Positions 37,601-49,200 are shown, counted from the first letter of the stretch. The stretch: 64,000 nt of DNA from Apostichopus japonicus (GCF_037975245.1 NC_092567.1:1585714-1649713); one strand, 5' to 3'. The notes: generated by a model not told the origin, from the letters alone. Translations and numbers: made by a program.

Positions 37601-40321
37601 AGAAAAAAATATTAGGAAGTTTATCTTCGTTAAGATGAAGGTAGATATTTGTAACAAATGTATACAGCAAGTTAACTGGATCTTTGTACGTCATAACAGA
37701 ATATGTGCATTAGACATTCCACATGGAAGAAATTCATGCAAATATTACCAATAACTAACACACTGTTAACTCCATGGTGTTCTGTTCTCAATAAGTACTT
37801 GTGTAGGCCTATGTGACTGTGAGATTAGGATGGGAAAATGGACACCCGAAAATAATGGTGCAATTAAGTGCTTACCCTTTGGTCATACACTACATTTGTT
37901 AGTCGCTCACATAGTCCTTGTTTCTATTTTTTAACAATTTAACAAAGGCCCTGTTTCCCTCCCTCACCCCCCCCCCACCCCTCCACCACCCCAACTAACC
38001 CGATTATCGTAAATCTAGAATATGAGCACACTTCATTATACCGATAGGTATAATGAAGTACTGTGCTAACTCCTGTTTTTAGTATGCTGACATCAGAATG
38101 GTTGCTATAAATACCTGTGAAGTCGATGAATGACGTTGGTAAACCTCTTACGTCACCATTAACTGTGGATATGTTAAACATGTATATGGTGCCTATGCAT
38201 AGACCTGATATTTCACCGTTGGTAGTATTTCTGTCGATGGAGATTTCTTCCACCCTTCCCAAGTCATCCACGGCAGTTAAAATGTAACTTTCAATATAAC
38301 CATTGGATGGCTGAATCCACGTGACGCTGATGTTACCTGACGTCACTTGATGTTGCACAGACGAGAGCTCTATATGTGGCGGGGCTGAAAGTAATGGAAA
38401 ATTATCAAACTTTTCGTTGACTTATTGGGTCCAGGTGACTCTGGTGTCATCTTATGTTACTTCCTACTTCTATATCGGTAATTAAGAGGACTGTGGCTAG
38501 AAAAAATATCATAATAGTTAAATACATGATTGTAGTAAGAAATAAAACAAATTAAAACTTTAACAATTTTCCCGACTGAACTAGATAGGGGTCTGAAAAT
38601 TTATTGGAGAACCAGAGGCAAATGACGGATTTTATAAAAGAGTGTGATACCTTCCAGGGTTAATTGAAGCTGATTGCCAAGTAGGAGGTCTAGGAATCCT
38701 CCTTCGAAAAAAAAACCCATTAAGACGTCAAATGTTGCATTCTGGAGCATAATTTACTATAAATTAGATCTCTATAAGTAGCCCAAAACGAAAGGATTTG
38801 CTTAAAATTTACTTTGTTTGCGATTGAAAAAATGGCAAGGGGGAGGACACACCCGCAGTAGTTGTCCAATTTTTGCATGGCAAAAATCCTCCGACTGAAT
38901 CAATTTCCACGACGGACGATTGGAGGTTGGGTCACCACCTCCCGCCCCCCCCCCCCCTTGCGCACTCAACTGAAAAACAGTTTGGTGCGTTTCTCTGACA
39001 TTTGGAAGTTACTCTCTCAAGACAGTAAACTGTATACTTGATGGAACCTACTTTCATAAATGACGTCTGCTTCACATACAAAGGAGAATGCTGATAAGCA
39101 AGACACCTTCACGATCTGCCAAGGAGTCAAAGAGCCTGGATGTAGAGCATAACAGTCTTCATCACATGGAGGATGGAGATCGATGAGGTAAGTTTCGTTT
39201 CCTGAAAGTCTTAAGATATAAACAATAATGTTTACGGGGAAATTCGTTACGGCACAATGGAAAACTAGAACCAAGCATCCAAATTCCCACTCCACCTACC
39301 ACGTCCTGATTTACATCCTATGCCCCCCCCCCCCATTCAACCTACCGCCCTACCAACTGAACTATCCAGCTCTAAGTTGGTAGCGGTCCCTGTATAGCAA
39401 TTACTGTACCCTCTATGAGTCCCTTATTAAACCTACCGCCCTACCAACTGAACTATCATCCAGCTTTTAGTTGATAGTGGTCCCTGTACTTTACTGATGC
39501 AAGTTTCCCTTCAATGGATATTTAGATGGCTGGAAGTGATGACTTGTGTGATATGACTTTTTTCTTCAAATTTTGTGTTTTATTGTGAATGCATCTGGTT
39601 ACAGCAGGGTTAGTGATGACATCACCGCAGTTGAACTGCACATGTCTTTTATCATGATTGTTAATATTACTATAATTATTATTATTCTGTATGATGTTTA
39701 GTGAATTTAACCATAGAGAAAACTAATGTTTCTACTTAAAAAATACATTTTAAATGAAATTATAGATACAAAGTACAATGACAGCTACGGAAACATTCCA
39801 CATGTATTAAATTATAAGGAAAATTCAACAAAAAGGATTATAAAATGATAGCACAGCTTTTGAAGAGCAGGTGTCGTGATGACGTCACCTAACACCAATT
39901 CCGATCAACTCCTGGAAGAATCGAATGTTTAGCCAGTCAAAATAGGTTTCATTCAATCAACTATATTTCGAGTTAGTGATATAGAGATGGGGTTTGTAAC
40001 TAGCAGTATAGAATATTTTTTGTCGTTGCATTATCTACTAAGGCTGAATGTAACTTCAAAGGTTGTGATCGACATTTCGTCACTCCCATTGTCACTGTCT
40101 CTTCCTGTAAGATGTTTCTCTCGTCAAAATGTATGCCTACCTACCTTAATAAGTGAGGTATCTCAGTCAAACTGTCTTCGTCTATGACTGCGAGCTTCCC
40201 AGTTGGTTCCATGACCGCACAAAATGCCGACGCCTCCGATGAAGAATGCTGGGCGTGGCTCGGAACATACCAGCATCTATCCCGATGCATCTCAGAGGGA
40301 CTTGCGCAGAACTTACCAAGT
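21827..40321 (-). CDS. Adhesion G-protein-coupled receptor (CTLD-FN3-FN3-GAIN/GPS-7TM), at least 23 exons
   Basis: Exons, 5' to 3': 40321-40145, 39201-39052, 38384-38115, 37582-37295, 35976-35803, 35240-35046, 34450-34316, 33793-33732, 33352-33181, 32910-32797, 32479-32389, 31677-31454, 31014-30962, 30196-30070, 28625-28522, 27449-27350, 26642-26492, 25976-25910, 24796-24730, 23929-23875, 23713-23595, 22513-22487 and 21955-21827 (stop TAG). They give about 1,017 residues. Phases agree at every join except two: between the two lectin exons and between 32389 and 31677. An exon is probably missing at each. Order of domains: C-type lectin, two FN3, a Cys-containing exon, a Ser/Thr-rich stalk, GAIN, GPS (HLTSF) and seven helices. 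The product should be a plasma-membrane receptor with an adhesive ectodomain, self-cleaved at the GPS. Ligand and coupling are unknown. Start codon and signal peptide are not settled; possible 5' exons lie at 41081-41120 and 42158-42166. Confidence 0.85.
26324..26510 (-). repeat. Fourfold tandem repeat of an exon end and its splice donor
   Basis: A unit of about 55 bp repeats the last bases of the TM3 exon with its donor: AAGAAATATATGG, CTAGGATGGG, then GTAAATATCAATC. Four GT donors (GTAAAT, GTAAAT, GTAATT, GTAAAT) stand in a row. Only the first, at 26491, gives the correct frame into TM4. Confidence 0.85.
28909..29345 (+). repeat. Minisatellite, about 55-61-bp unit, seven to eight copies
   Basis: The unit runs TATGACGTATGTGTAAC, AAATACGTCTTATGGAC, then GAGGATACGTAGAG. 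Each unit holds a small inverted repeat, GACGTAT/ATACGTC. It lies in the GPCR intron between the GPS and TM1 exons. Confidence 0.85.
30070..31014 (-). CDS. GPCR exons: GPS (autoproteolysis motif)
   Basis: Exon 31014-30962 has the first GPS cysteine and tryptophan (PTCGWLDELK). Exon 30196-30070 has LVWQTEDMETV, then TVLCLSYHLTSFSVIM. The cleavage triplet H-L-T is kept. Of the four canonical GPS cysteines, the one after W-x-T-E is Met and the last (two before His) is Ser. Confidence 0.85.
31454..34450 (-). CDS. GPCR exons: pre-GAIN and GAIN domain
   Basis: Six exons (34450-34316, 33793-33732, 33352-33181, 32910-32797, 32479-32389, 31677-31454) encode the juxtamembrane ectodomain. The first contains LWENCTFVSG. 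The third has LTVDGLATFLTSELLQ. The fourth reads LKVELTSNIAIEVPSTIL. The last has YVHFTLDKID and GLFDEPIEIVF, the strands that precede the GPS in GAIN domains (V.f..y.n..l and l..pv.i.f). The join from 32389 to 31677 is out of phase, so a small exon may be missing. Confidence 0.7.
35046..35976 (-). CDS. GPCR exons: Cys-containing module and Ser/Thr-rich stalk
   Basis: Exon 35976-35803 encodes GGVLISVGLHCDDTNNNSAP and three cysteines in all; I do not recognise the fold. Exon 35240-35046 is rich in Ser/Thr (SSTRQVSSTFPPRTTVAQ), a likely O-glycosylated stalk. The stalk exon uses donor GTACGT at 35045; a second GT ten bases later would break the frame. Confidence 0.6.
36058..37294 (+). repeat. 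Tandem segmental duplication in a GPCR intron
   Basis: Two copies start TGTGTGCTTCTATAGGGGAG (about 36058 and 36884) and end AACTACTAACCTGTG (about 36880 and 37299). The second copy lacks about 350 bp from its middle and part of the CCTCCCC-rich run. Divergence is very low, so it is recent. Proline-rich frames here are C-run artefacts. Confidence 0.85.
37295..37582 (-). CDS. GPCR exon: fibronectin type III domain 2
   Basis: A phase 1-1 exon starts APSAVTCIEVF, has LTFSWFATIGQWTYYAAYLL and ends FSTFRISVST at a GTTAGT donor. Length and strand pattern fit FN3. Its donor end has been duplicated downstream (see findings). Confidence 0.8.
38029..38057. repeat. Perfect 12-bp hairpin
   Basis: CTTCATTATACC, a GATA loop, then GGTATAATGAAG. 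It lies in the intron after the first FN3 exon. No partner was recognised. Confidence 0.8.
38115..38384 (-). CDS. GPCR exon: fibronectin type III domain 1
   Basis: A single phase 1-1 exon reads APPHIELSS, ISVTWIQPSNGYIESYIL and ISGLCIGTIYMFNIST. It has the FN3 tryptophan, the YxxY-like strand and the L.p.t.Y.f.i core. Confidence 0.85.
39052..39201 (-). CDS. GPCR exon: C-terminal part of the C-type lectin domain
   Basis: The exon contains CDEDCYALHPG, then WQIVKVSCLSAFSFVCEAD, the usual CTLD ending (C......W....C....FVCE). The central WIGL-type segment is absent from both lectin exons, and the phase mismatch (2 against 1) implies a middle exon not found here. Confidence 0.75.
39341..39487 (-). 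repeat. Two tRNA-box-A-like direct repeats
   Basis: Copies at 39341-39394 and 39432-39487 read, on the minus strand, GGATAGTTCAGTTGGTAGGG, like the D-arm (box A) of a tRNA. No box B, acceptor stem or anticodon arm follows, so they look like decayed tRNA- or SINE-derived pieces. Confidence 0.55.
40145..40321 (-). CDS. GPCR exon: N-terminal half of a C-type lectin domain
   Basis: The exon reads FCASPSEMHRDRCWYVP, then ASAFCAVMEPTGKLAVIDED. This fits the CTLD start (C..W...rCY.v..., then A...C......G.LA.I). The donor is AG|GTAGGT. The 5' border is tentative: an AG at 40322-40323 or an in-frame ATG at 40329. Confidence 0.75.
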
Positions 40322-41080
40322 CTTTGCATAGAACAAATTGGTTCTGAAAGGAAGACTTCAAAAAACGATGTTCTTGGAAATGAGCGTTTTCATCGTACTT
40401 TCGAAACAAAGAAATCTTATATGTATTTGTATCGAACGGTTTTGGAATTGATTTTGCAAAATAAAATGTTCGCTTTCTTACCACGATTCATTTTCATTCC
40501 ATTGTGATACACACTCAGCAGTTAATTTTAACATTATATTGCCTTTTACATTAATTACATAATTCTTTACACATTATATTACAAAAAAAGTACGAAAAGT
40601 ATTCATACATTGGCAAAATTTATCATATCTATAATTACAAGGGTGAAAAATACCCCTTTTTTATTTTTACTTTTTGGTTCATATGGAGAAACGTAATGTT
40701 TAGTGTGATTTTTTGTTGTTGTATTATTGCATTTATTTATAATGACATTCTTAGCGTCTATTAATTTTCGATAAAGCTACATTATAAGCAATTTCGTAGG
40801 AATAGGGAAACCAAACATTTGTGAGCAAATAAACCCAGGAATATTCTGAAATAACTTATCAATGTTTTCTTTGCATGTTTCACCCGTAGTTGAAATTGTC
40901 AGAGTAGAAGTACAAACTTCTATGTGCCGTAAGTGCATAGCGTCTGTGTTACTTGAAGTTTTTTGCCATTTGCTAAATATGCAAACATTCTATCTAAGAA
41001 GAATACATTTTAACAGCTTATAAACGTACCATAATAGGACCTCTCTATAGAGATGACGTTAAAATAAATCATGAACTCAC

Positions 41081-42166
41081 CCATTAATGAAAGACAAACA
41101 GAAAAGACGCCAGTTACATCCTGTATGGAAAAGCATATGAACATGTGATTTCAGAGTAGGAATGCCTTACCACGTACAATCACATTATACAATGCTAAAT
41201 AAATAACACTACTGGTACCCGTTCCAACACCTTACATCTTGTATTTATCGAGCAATACAAAATGATCTGGTGTAGTATTTTAGATTTAAGATCACCGAGA
41301 AAACGTCCAAATAGAACATGCTTTCAAGCCTTGGTTAAATAGCAGCAGTGTTATACGTACTATGTACCGGCATATATAAGGGTACATTGTTCATATAACG
41401 TTGCAGCGAAGGCCTTTATCCAATTACTGGCTTTCTGTTAATTGTCGAGGAAGCAATATTTCCCTATATGCCGTACACATTACGTATATGTGAGTGTCTC
41501 CCAATGTAGAAGTGATTTGTGGTGTTCACATAGGCCTATCGCATCTTCACTGTGTAGCTTACAGATAGCTTAGAAGTCTAATAGTTTGTATGCTTAGATG
41601 TTTTCTCGCTATCATCTTCTTTCGTAAAGCTTAAGTTATCGAACATAATTATAAATGTATATTATTATTTCTCTATATATCCGCTGACATGACGTAATAG
41701 TACTCTAAACACTAATGCTCGTTTCTGTTCTTCGAAACATCCACTTATAACAAGTTAACAATGTTTCATTATTTATTATTTCAACATTTACATATGAGTT
41801 AATATACTTACCGTCATCATTGTGTGACAATAAATGTAAACAATATTGTACTTAATATACTTATACACTGATATACTTATATGCTGATATACTTATATAC
41901 TTATATACTTGTAAACTTATATATTTATATACTTATATACTTTTTACTTATATACTTATATACTTTTTACTTATATACTTTTATACTTATATACTTTATA
42001 CTTATATACTTTTATACTTTTATACTTGTAAACTTATATATTTAAATACTTATATACTCTTTACTTATATACTTATATATTACTTATGTACTTATATATT
42101 ACTTATATACTTATGTATATACTTATATATTTAATATACTTAATATAATATACTTACCGTCATCAT
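41081..42166 (-). CDS. Possible 5' exons of the GPCR (signal peptide), tentative
   Basis: Codons ATG ATG ACG stand before a GTAAGT donor at 42166-42158. Exon 41120-41081 (CAG acceptor, GTGAGT donor) would continue in phase as DVTGVFSVCLSLMG, a hydrophobic run that could serve in a signal peptide. The phase into the first lectin exon does not fit with the visible acceptors, so this is a guess. Confidence 0.25.
41845..42150 (+). repeat. AT-rich minisatellite, unit ACTTATATAC
   Basis: Dozens of units of about 10 bp, with ACTTTT variants, fill this stretch. The copies AATATACTTACCGTCATCAT (41801-41820) and 42147-42166 bracket it. Confidence 0.9.
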
Positions 42167-42169
42167 GAT

Positions 42170-43650
42170 GGTTACTCCCTCAGATGTGTGAATGTTACAG
42201 CAAATGTAATCAAGTACTCCGGTAAACTTCCGAATAATAATTTTCTTATTATTTATTTTTCTGTAAACGTCTGTGATATATCGATTGCTTTGCTATCCGA
42301 TTAGATGCATTGTCTGCTGTTAATATTCTCAACAGTTTGATAATTCTCCATTCCGTTTATATTTGAAAATCATCTACTTTTTCCCTTCTGTTCTTATCCG
42401 AGGGTCCACTTTTACTAAAACCTGAATCCCTCTGTTTGACAAGAAGTCACAAAGTCCACATCAACTCTTGTATCACGCAATATAAATATAGCACCTTGAA
42501 AACTTTAATTTTGAGTGGCCTCGGTAGCAAATAGCAACAGGATATCGATATTGTGTCTCTTTCATTGAAATATTAATTTCGTTGTTTGTCGTCAGAACAT
42601 TTCATTATTCCGTTTATCTTTGTTGTCATAGAAACGGACAAGTGAAAGGAGTTTCTCATATTTTGCTCGTTGTTTTTCTCTATTTTCCCGTTTCTTCTCT
42701 ATCCACATCTCGCTCTCTTTCTTTCTCATTCTATCTGTCTGTCGCTTTCTAAAGATCAAAAAACGAACCATCTTGTTAGTTATTAGGGGTTCAAAATTCC
42801 TATGTGCTTGTCATAGTCTACCATTGTTTTTTACCTCACACTTATAAGACTTTCTCTTGGTCGACAAGCAATGAGGCAGACACTTAGTTTAAGTTTAAAC
42901 CTCAGATACTAGTTGTTGTTTTTGTTGTGCATTGTATTGCCATGACGTTTTGTCGTGCGTATCAGCACATTATAAATGTGTTATTACAGTAACTACTCAT
43001 TAAAATAAGATCTTCTGAATATTTGCCAAAGTTTTGCTCGTTTTGTAGTGTTTTTACCATTTTATAATTTTCTTTTTAGTAATTTGTCGTGAATATAAAG
43101 AAAAGGGAATATTGGCATTTTCAGCGTCCTTGAAACTGATGAGTTTACCAATTCAGCCACGCAGTATTAATCAATAATGACTTAATCAGGGAATGATGGT
43201 CAAGCCTCAATACACGAAAGGTCATGTTCCCAAAAAGACAATGGTCAGATGGTGTTATTTGGTCTTGTTTTATAGTACCGACCTTACAGGTCACAAAATC
43301 ACCTTCAAACTGTGTGCCTTGGAAGGTGCAGTTTATAGTGAATTCAAGCTTCATACAACGACTTTGGAAAGGTGCTTTAAGTGAATTCCAGCTGTATTTG
43401 TAGCTGGTTTTTAACTTACATCTTTCTGGTCAGTTCATATCTTTGAGAATAGTGGCACACCCATCAATCTACTGACGAGGTCTTTATAGTTTCCATGCTC
43501 CAGCGAGTTATAATATTACTAGTTTCATCTAATGGAGAAAATTATGTGTCCCACAAATGCATTTTTTTAAGTCTGTATCAAATAATAACGTAAAATCTTC
43601 CTTTATTTGAACATGCCTCTTCTATGGAGATAAAGTTACATTTTCTGTTG
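42170..43650. other. Intergenic stretch upstream of the GPCR
   Basis: No exon chain or known repeat was recognised. It may hold the GPCR promoter, but no core motif could be defended. Confidence 0.4.
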
Positions 43651-43659
43651 GCAAGTATT

Positions 43660-44430
43660 ATACAGTATTACATATAGTATTATACAGTATTATACACAGT
43701 ATTATACAGTATTATATAGTATTATATACAGTATTGTATAGTATTATATACAGTATATACAGTACTATCCAGTATTATATCGTATTATATACAGTATCAT
43801 ATAGTATTATATCGTATTATATACAGTATCATATAGTATTATATGCAGTATTACCCAGTATTATATAGTATTATATCCAGTATTACCCAGTATTATATTA
43901 TACAAATAATGAATGGTTATGAGTGCAATAGTGCAAATATTTCATGAGTTGAAAGATGGAATGTTCCATTCAACGAGGCGCAGCCGAGTTTATTGGAACA
44001 AATTACATCTTTCAACGAATGAAATATTTGCACTATTGCACGAATGGAAACCATTCATTATTTGTTTTATACAACACCTTCAAATTTGGATATAAAGTTG
44101 GATGTAAAATGCACTCATGCAACAGATTGTTTTGAACAGACAGGTTACTCTGCTCTCTTACCATTGAAAAAAGTGCTATCATAAAAGTATAACACATGGT
44201 TCTATTCATAGAGTGGAATAGAGCGGATTTTGCATGCAATCAATGAGCAATTGACCAACAAATGACCAGAAAACAATTAGGTGTTGTATAAAGTATTATA
44301 TACAGTATTATCCAGCGTTATATAGTATTATATCCAGTATTATAAAGTATTATATCCAGTATTATCCAGTTTTATATAGTATTATATACAGTATTGTACA
44401 GTAATGTATAGTATGATATACAGTATATAA
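43660..44430 (+). repeat. AGTATTATA minisatellite split by a hairpin insertion
   Basis: Units of CAGTATTATATAGTATTATA occupy 43660-43905 and 44285-44425. Between them is a foreign block with a long inverted repeat: the arms at about 43908-43962 and 44006-44060 share AATGAATGG, GCAATAGTGCAAATATTTCA and TTGAAAGATG in opposite senses. A second pair, TTTATACAACACCT (about 44065) and AGGTGTTGTATAAA (about 44278), encloses its right part. It is probably a MITE that landed in the array. Confidence 0.75.
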
Positions 44431-45271
44431 AGTTTAGTCGATGAAATATGTAGGACCATCGAAGCATTACAAACGTCTGTGCTGGAACAGTTAATATCTC
44501 ACGTTCAATTAAGCCTGGGGTACGTTACATGACCATTAATACCATTAATGGTATATAAGAATAGATTGAGCGCCTTCCACCGTATTGTAAATTATGTATG
44601 GAAAGTACGTCAAAATTCAACTTCATATTGTGTCCAAGAAATTTTATGATGAGGTACCGATGGTCAGGATTTTATATATGTCATATCTTACATTGAAGGT
44701 GGATCATAGAGACATGTCATACCATAAATCACGTGACTTTGTAAGATGGGTTTCTTATCATTGATAAGACAGAGGTAATTTCAAATGTCACGGTGAAAAT
44801 AAACCTTAAATGTGACTTCTTTCCTCTGCTAATTCCAGCTGACATACAAGTCTCAAAAAACTCCTCATAAACAAAAAATCGACTGCACTAGTCAGCGAAT
44901 ATTACAAAATTGATCGAATTTCCAAATTTGTTGATAACATATTGACATTTTCTTCAATGTCATTTTATTTCATATGCGATTGAAGGTCAAAACTTATATC
45001 ACTCTTACAATTAAGGTCAAACGTTATGACATATTAGTTTCATAACAATTTATTAAGTTTCGATTATGTGTTCTCAATGACCTTAACCTTGAAATTTTAT
45101 TTATTTTCTTCAATATGGGCAGGGAATCATATAGTGTTTTAAGTTGCGACCTAATTTCGAGATTCATAGAGGTTGTGTGGCATGACATATTGAATGAACT
45201 ACGATTATTTTTACAAAACTGCTATAAATTGTTGCATACTGTAGCATCTTGAATCACCAGGACATTCTTAA

Positions 45272-45628
45272 AGGCATTGAAGACTCGCCCCAAACCGCGT
45301 GCCACCATCTGAAAAAGTTAACTTTCCTTTGCTTGCAAGTGAAGTTTTTTTCGTGTTGCTACAAAATGCAGACAGTATTGAAACGTGATACCTTGTTATC
45401 TTTAATCTTGACCTGAGATGTCCATCGCCTCTATGTACACTGTGCTGTGGGTATTGGTCGTAGCTGCATGTTTTGACTGTGCACTAGTGTCTAATTACCG
45501 ACGGTAACACGCTGTGTGTGTATTTTCTGGGATCGATGGTGGTGTCCTATACTTCTGTTACACCTCATTCGAAACTAGGTCAGATTACCGGCATGAGACG
45601 TTGATTTGCGCGCGAGTCTTCAATGCCT
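45272..45628. mobile_element. TTAA-flanked MITE (piggyBac/Kolobok type), 357 bp
   Basis: Inverted ends AGGCATTGAAGACTCGC and GCGAGTCTTCAATGCCT are flanked by TTAA (45268-45271 and 45629-45632). No coding sequence was seen. TTAA targets are used by piggyBac and Kolobok; which one cannot be told. Confidence 0.85.
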
Positions 45629-45859
45629 TTAAGTACTAAGCTACTGGAGAAAATTCTCACTAGTCCTACTACATTCTTTACCATTGATTTCGAATTTCCC
45701 TTCTAAAATTAAATAGTATTAGCAAATGGCAACTAAGTGAAACACTCGACAAAGTCAGAAATGGTATAATAGGAATAGGCGGTAGGCCTACGTACTGTTA
45801 TAAACGTTATTGGATTTACATTAAAGCCCCATTATGTATTCCAGTATAAACACGAACTA

Positions 45860-46113
45860 ATGTATGTGTGTATGTATGTATGTATTTTAGATCCTCCTGC
45901 AAGCAGGAACTCGCGAAGAAGCCTCATTGGCTTATCAAAGCCGCAAGCTGACCGAGGTCAGTCTCTTAGATTCATATTTTACGTCCATGATTATGAATTG
46001 TCAATTTTCAACAACTCTGTAACTGGACGACAGACATTAATCTTGGAGTGACTCGAACCGGGGACCTTATGATTGGAAGGCACCGGCGTTAACCACTGAG
46101 CTAACACTCCTTG
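45860..46113 (-). mobile_element. tRNA-derived SINE, minus strand
   Basis: The head (46113 to about 46048, minus strand) reads AGTGTTAGCTCAGTGGTTAA, with box A TAGCTCAGTGG and box B GGTTCGAGTCA at tRNA spacing. A body of about 160 bp follows, then a simple-repeat tail (ATAC)n at 45860-45884, typical of a SINE 3' end. T-stem pairing is broken, so this is not a working tRNA gene. Confidence 0.8.
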
Positions 46114-46220
46114 ATACCTAACACCCCTTGATACCTCCTTGATACCTAATCGATACCTCACTCTGCAATCGTGTTTGGTACTTGAGTGTTCGATTAGTGT
46201 TTAAGGTATTGAAATATATT

Positions 46221-49200
46221 ATTCTTGTTTAGTTGTGTGCCATGTCTAAGTGGTGATTTTAAGGTTATTGTTCGGTAACAGCTTCCTGGTTCGTGTGACG
46301 TTCAAGAACTTCCCTTGTACTTCGTTAACTATGGCACGGTCATCAATGTGAGTAGTGCATACAGACTATTCTTGTTTAGTTGTGTGCCATGTCTAAGTGG
46401 TGAATTAAGGTAATAATATGTAACAGCTTCCTGGTTCGTGTGACGTTCAAGAACTTCTCTTGTACTTCGCTTCGTCACGGTCTTCAATATGGGTATTGCA
46501 TACAGACTATTCTTGTTTAGATGTGCGCCATGTCTAAGTGGTGAACTATGGTAATGCTCGGTAACAGCTTCCTGGTTCGTGTGACGTTCAAGAACTTCCC
46601 TTGTACTTCGTTAACTACGTCACGGTCATCAATGTGAGTAGTGCATACAGACTATTCTTGTTTAGTTGTGTGCCATGTCTAAGTGGTGAATTAAGGTAAT
46701 GCTATGTAACAGCTTCCTGGTTCGTGTGACGTTCAAGAACTTCTCTTGTTCTTCGCTTCGTCACGGTCTTCAATGTGGGTAGTGCATGAAGACTATTCTT
46801 GTTTAGATGTGTGCCATGTCTAAGTGGTGAATTAAGGTAATGTTATGTAACAGCTTCCTGGTTCGTGTGACGTTCAAGAACTTCCCTTGTACTTCGTTAA
46901 CTACGTCACGGTCATCAATGTGAGTAGTGCATACAGACTATTCTTGTTTAGTTGTGTGCCATGTCTAAGTGGTGAATTAAGGTAATGCTATGTAACAGCT
47001 TCCTGGTTCGTGTGACGTTCAAGAACTTCTCTTGTTCTTCGCTTCGTCACGGTCTTCAATGTGGGTAGTGCATGAAGACTATTCTTGTTTAGTTGTGTGC
47101 CATGTCTAAGTGGTGAATTAAGGTAATGTTATGTAACAGCTCCTTGGTCTCGTGTGATGTTCGAGGACTTCACTTGTAGTTCGTTAACTACGTCACGGTC
47201 TTCAATGTGGGTAGTGCATACATACTATTCTTGTTTAGTTGTGTGCCATGTCTAAGTGGTGAATAAAGATAATGTTATGTAACAGCTCCCTGGTTTCGTG
47301 TGATGTTCAAGAACTTCCCTTGTACTTCGTTAACTACGTCACGGTCTTCAATGTGAGTATTGCATACAGACTATTCTTGTTTAGTTGTTTGCCATGTCTA
47401 AGTGGTGAATTAAGGTAATGTTATGTAACAGCTCCCTGGTTTCGTGTGACGTTCAAGAACTTCCCTTGTACTTCGTTAACTATGACACGGTCTTCAATGT
47501 GAGTATTGCATACAGACTATTCTTGTTTAGTTGTTTGCCATGTCTAAGTGGTGAATTAAAGTTATTGTTCGGTAACAGCTTCCTGGTTCGTGTGACGTTC
47601 AATAAATTCCCTTGTACTTCGTAAAAAACGTCACGGTCTTCAATGTGCGTAGTGTATACAGACTATTCTTGTTTAGTTGTGTGCCATGTCTAAGTGGTGA
47701 ATTAAGGTAATGTTATGTAACAGCTCCCTGGTTCATGTGACGATTATGAACTTCCCTTGTACTTCGTTAACTACGTCACGGTCTTCAATGTGAGTATTGC
47801 ATACAGACTATTCTTGTTTAGTTGTTTGCCATGTCTAAGTGGTGAATTATGGTAATGTTATGTAACAGCTCCCTGGTTTCGTGTGATGTTCAAGAACTTC
47901 CCTTGTAGTTCGTTAACTACGTCACGGTCTTCAATGTGGGTAGTGCATACAGACTATTCTTGTTTAGTTGTTTGCCATGTCTAAGTGGTGAATTAAGGTA
48001 ATGTTATGTAACAGCTCCCTGGTTTCGTGTGACGTTCAAGAACTTCCCTTGTACTTCGTTAACTATGACACGGTCTTCAATGTGAGTATTGCATACAGAC
48101 TATTCTTGTTTAGTTGTTTGCCATGTCTAAGTGGTGAATTAAAGTTATTGTTCGGTAACAGCTTCCTGGTTCGTGTGACGTTCAATAAATTCCCTTGTAC
48201 TTCGTAAAAAACGTCACGGTCTTCAATGTGCGTAGTGTATACAGACTATTCTTGTTTAGTTGTGTGCCATGTCTAAGTGGTGAATTAAGGTAATGTTATG
48301 TAACAGCTCCCTGGTTCATGTGACGTTCATGAACTTCCCTTGTACTTCGTTAACTACGTCACGGTCTTCAATGTGAGTATTGCATACAGACTATTCTTGT
48401 TTAGTTGTGTGCCATGTCTAAGTGGTGAATTATGGTAATGTTATGTAACAGCTCCCTGGTTTCGTGTGATGTTCAAGAACTTCCCTTGTACTTCGTTAAC
48501 TACGTCACGGTCTTCAATGTGAGTATTGCATACAGACTATTCTTGTTTAGTTGTGTGCCATGTCTAAGTGGTGAATTAAGGTAATGTTATGTAACAGCTC
48601 CCTGGTTTCGTGTGACGTTCAAGAACTTCCCTTGTACTTCGTTAACTATGACACGGTCTTCAATGTGAGTATTGCATACAGACTATTCTTGTTTAGTTGT
48701 GTGCCATGTCTACGTGGTGAATTATGGTAATGTTATGTAACAGCTCCCTGGTTCGTGTGACGTTCATGAACTTCCCTTGTACTTCGTTAACTACGTCACG
48801 GTCTTCAATGTGAGTATTGCATACAGACTATTCTTGTTTAGTTGTGTGCCATGTCTAAGTGGTGAATTATGGTAATGTTATGTAACAGCTCCCTGGTTTC
48901 GTGTGATGTTCAAGAACTTCCCTTGTACTTCGTTAACTACGTCACGGTCTTCAATGTGAGTATTGCATACAGACTATTCTTGTTTAGTTGTGTGCCATGT
49001 CTAAGACGGAGTAATGTTATGTAACAGCTCCCTGGTTTCGTGTGACGTTCAAGAACTTCCCTTGTACTTCGTTAACTATGACACGGTCTTCAATGTGAGT
49101 ATTGCATACAGACTATTCTTGTTTAGTTGTGTGCCATGTCTACGTGGTGAATTATGGTAATGTTATGTAACAGCTCCCTGGTTCGTGTGATGTTCAATAA

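Noticed and set aside
39341-39487. Pair of tRNA genes
   Set aside because: Only the D-arm-like part is present; no box B or acceptor pairing.
46048-46113. Functional tRNA gene on the minus strand
   Set aside because: Box A and box B are present, but T-stem pairing fails, and a SINE body with a simple-repeat tail follows.
47418-48207. Two identical 68-codon frames
   Set aside because: They are copies of the satellite array; the identity comes from the 583-bp repeat, not from coding constraint.
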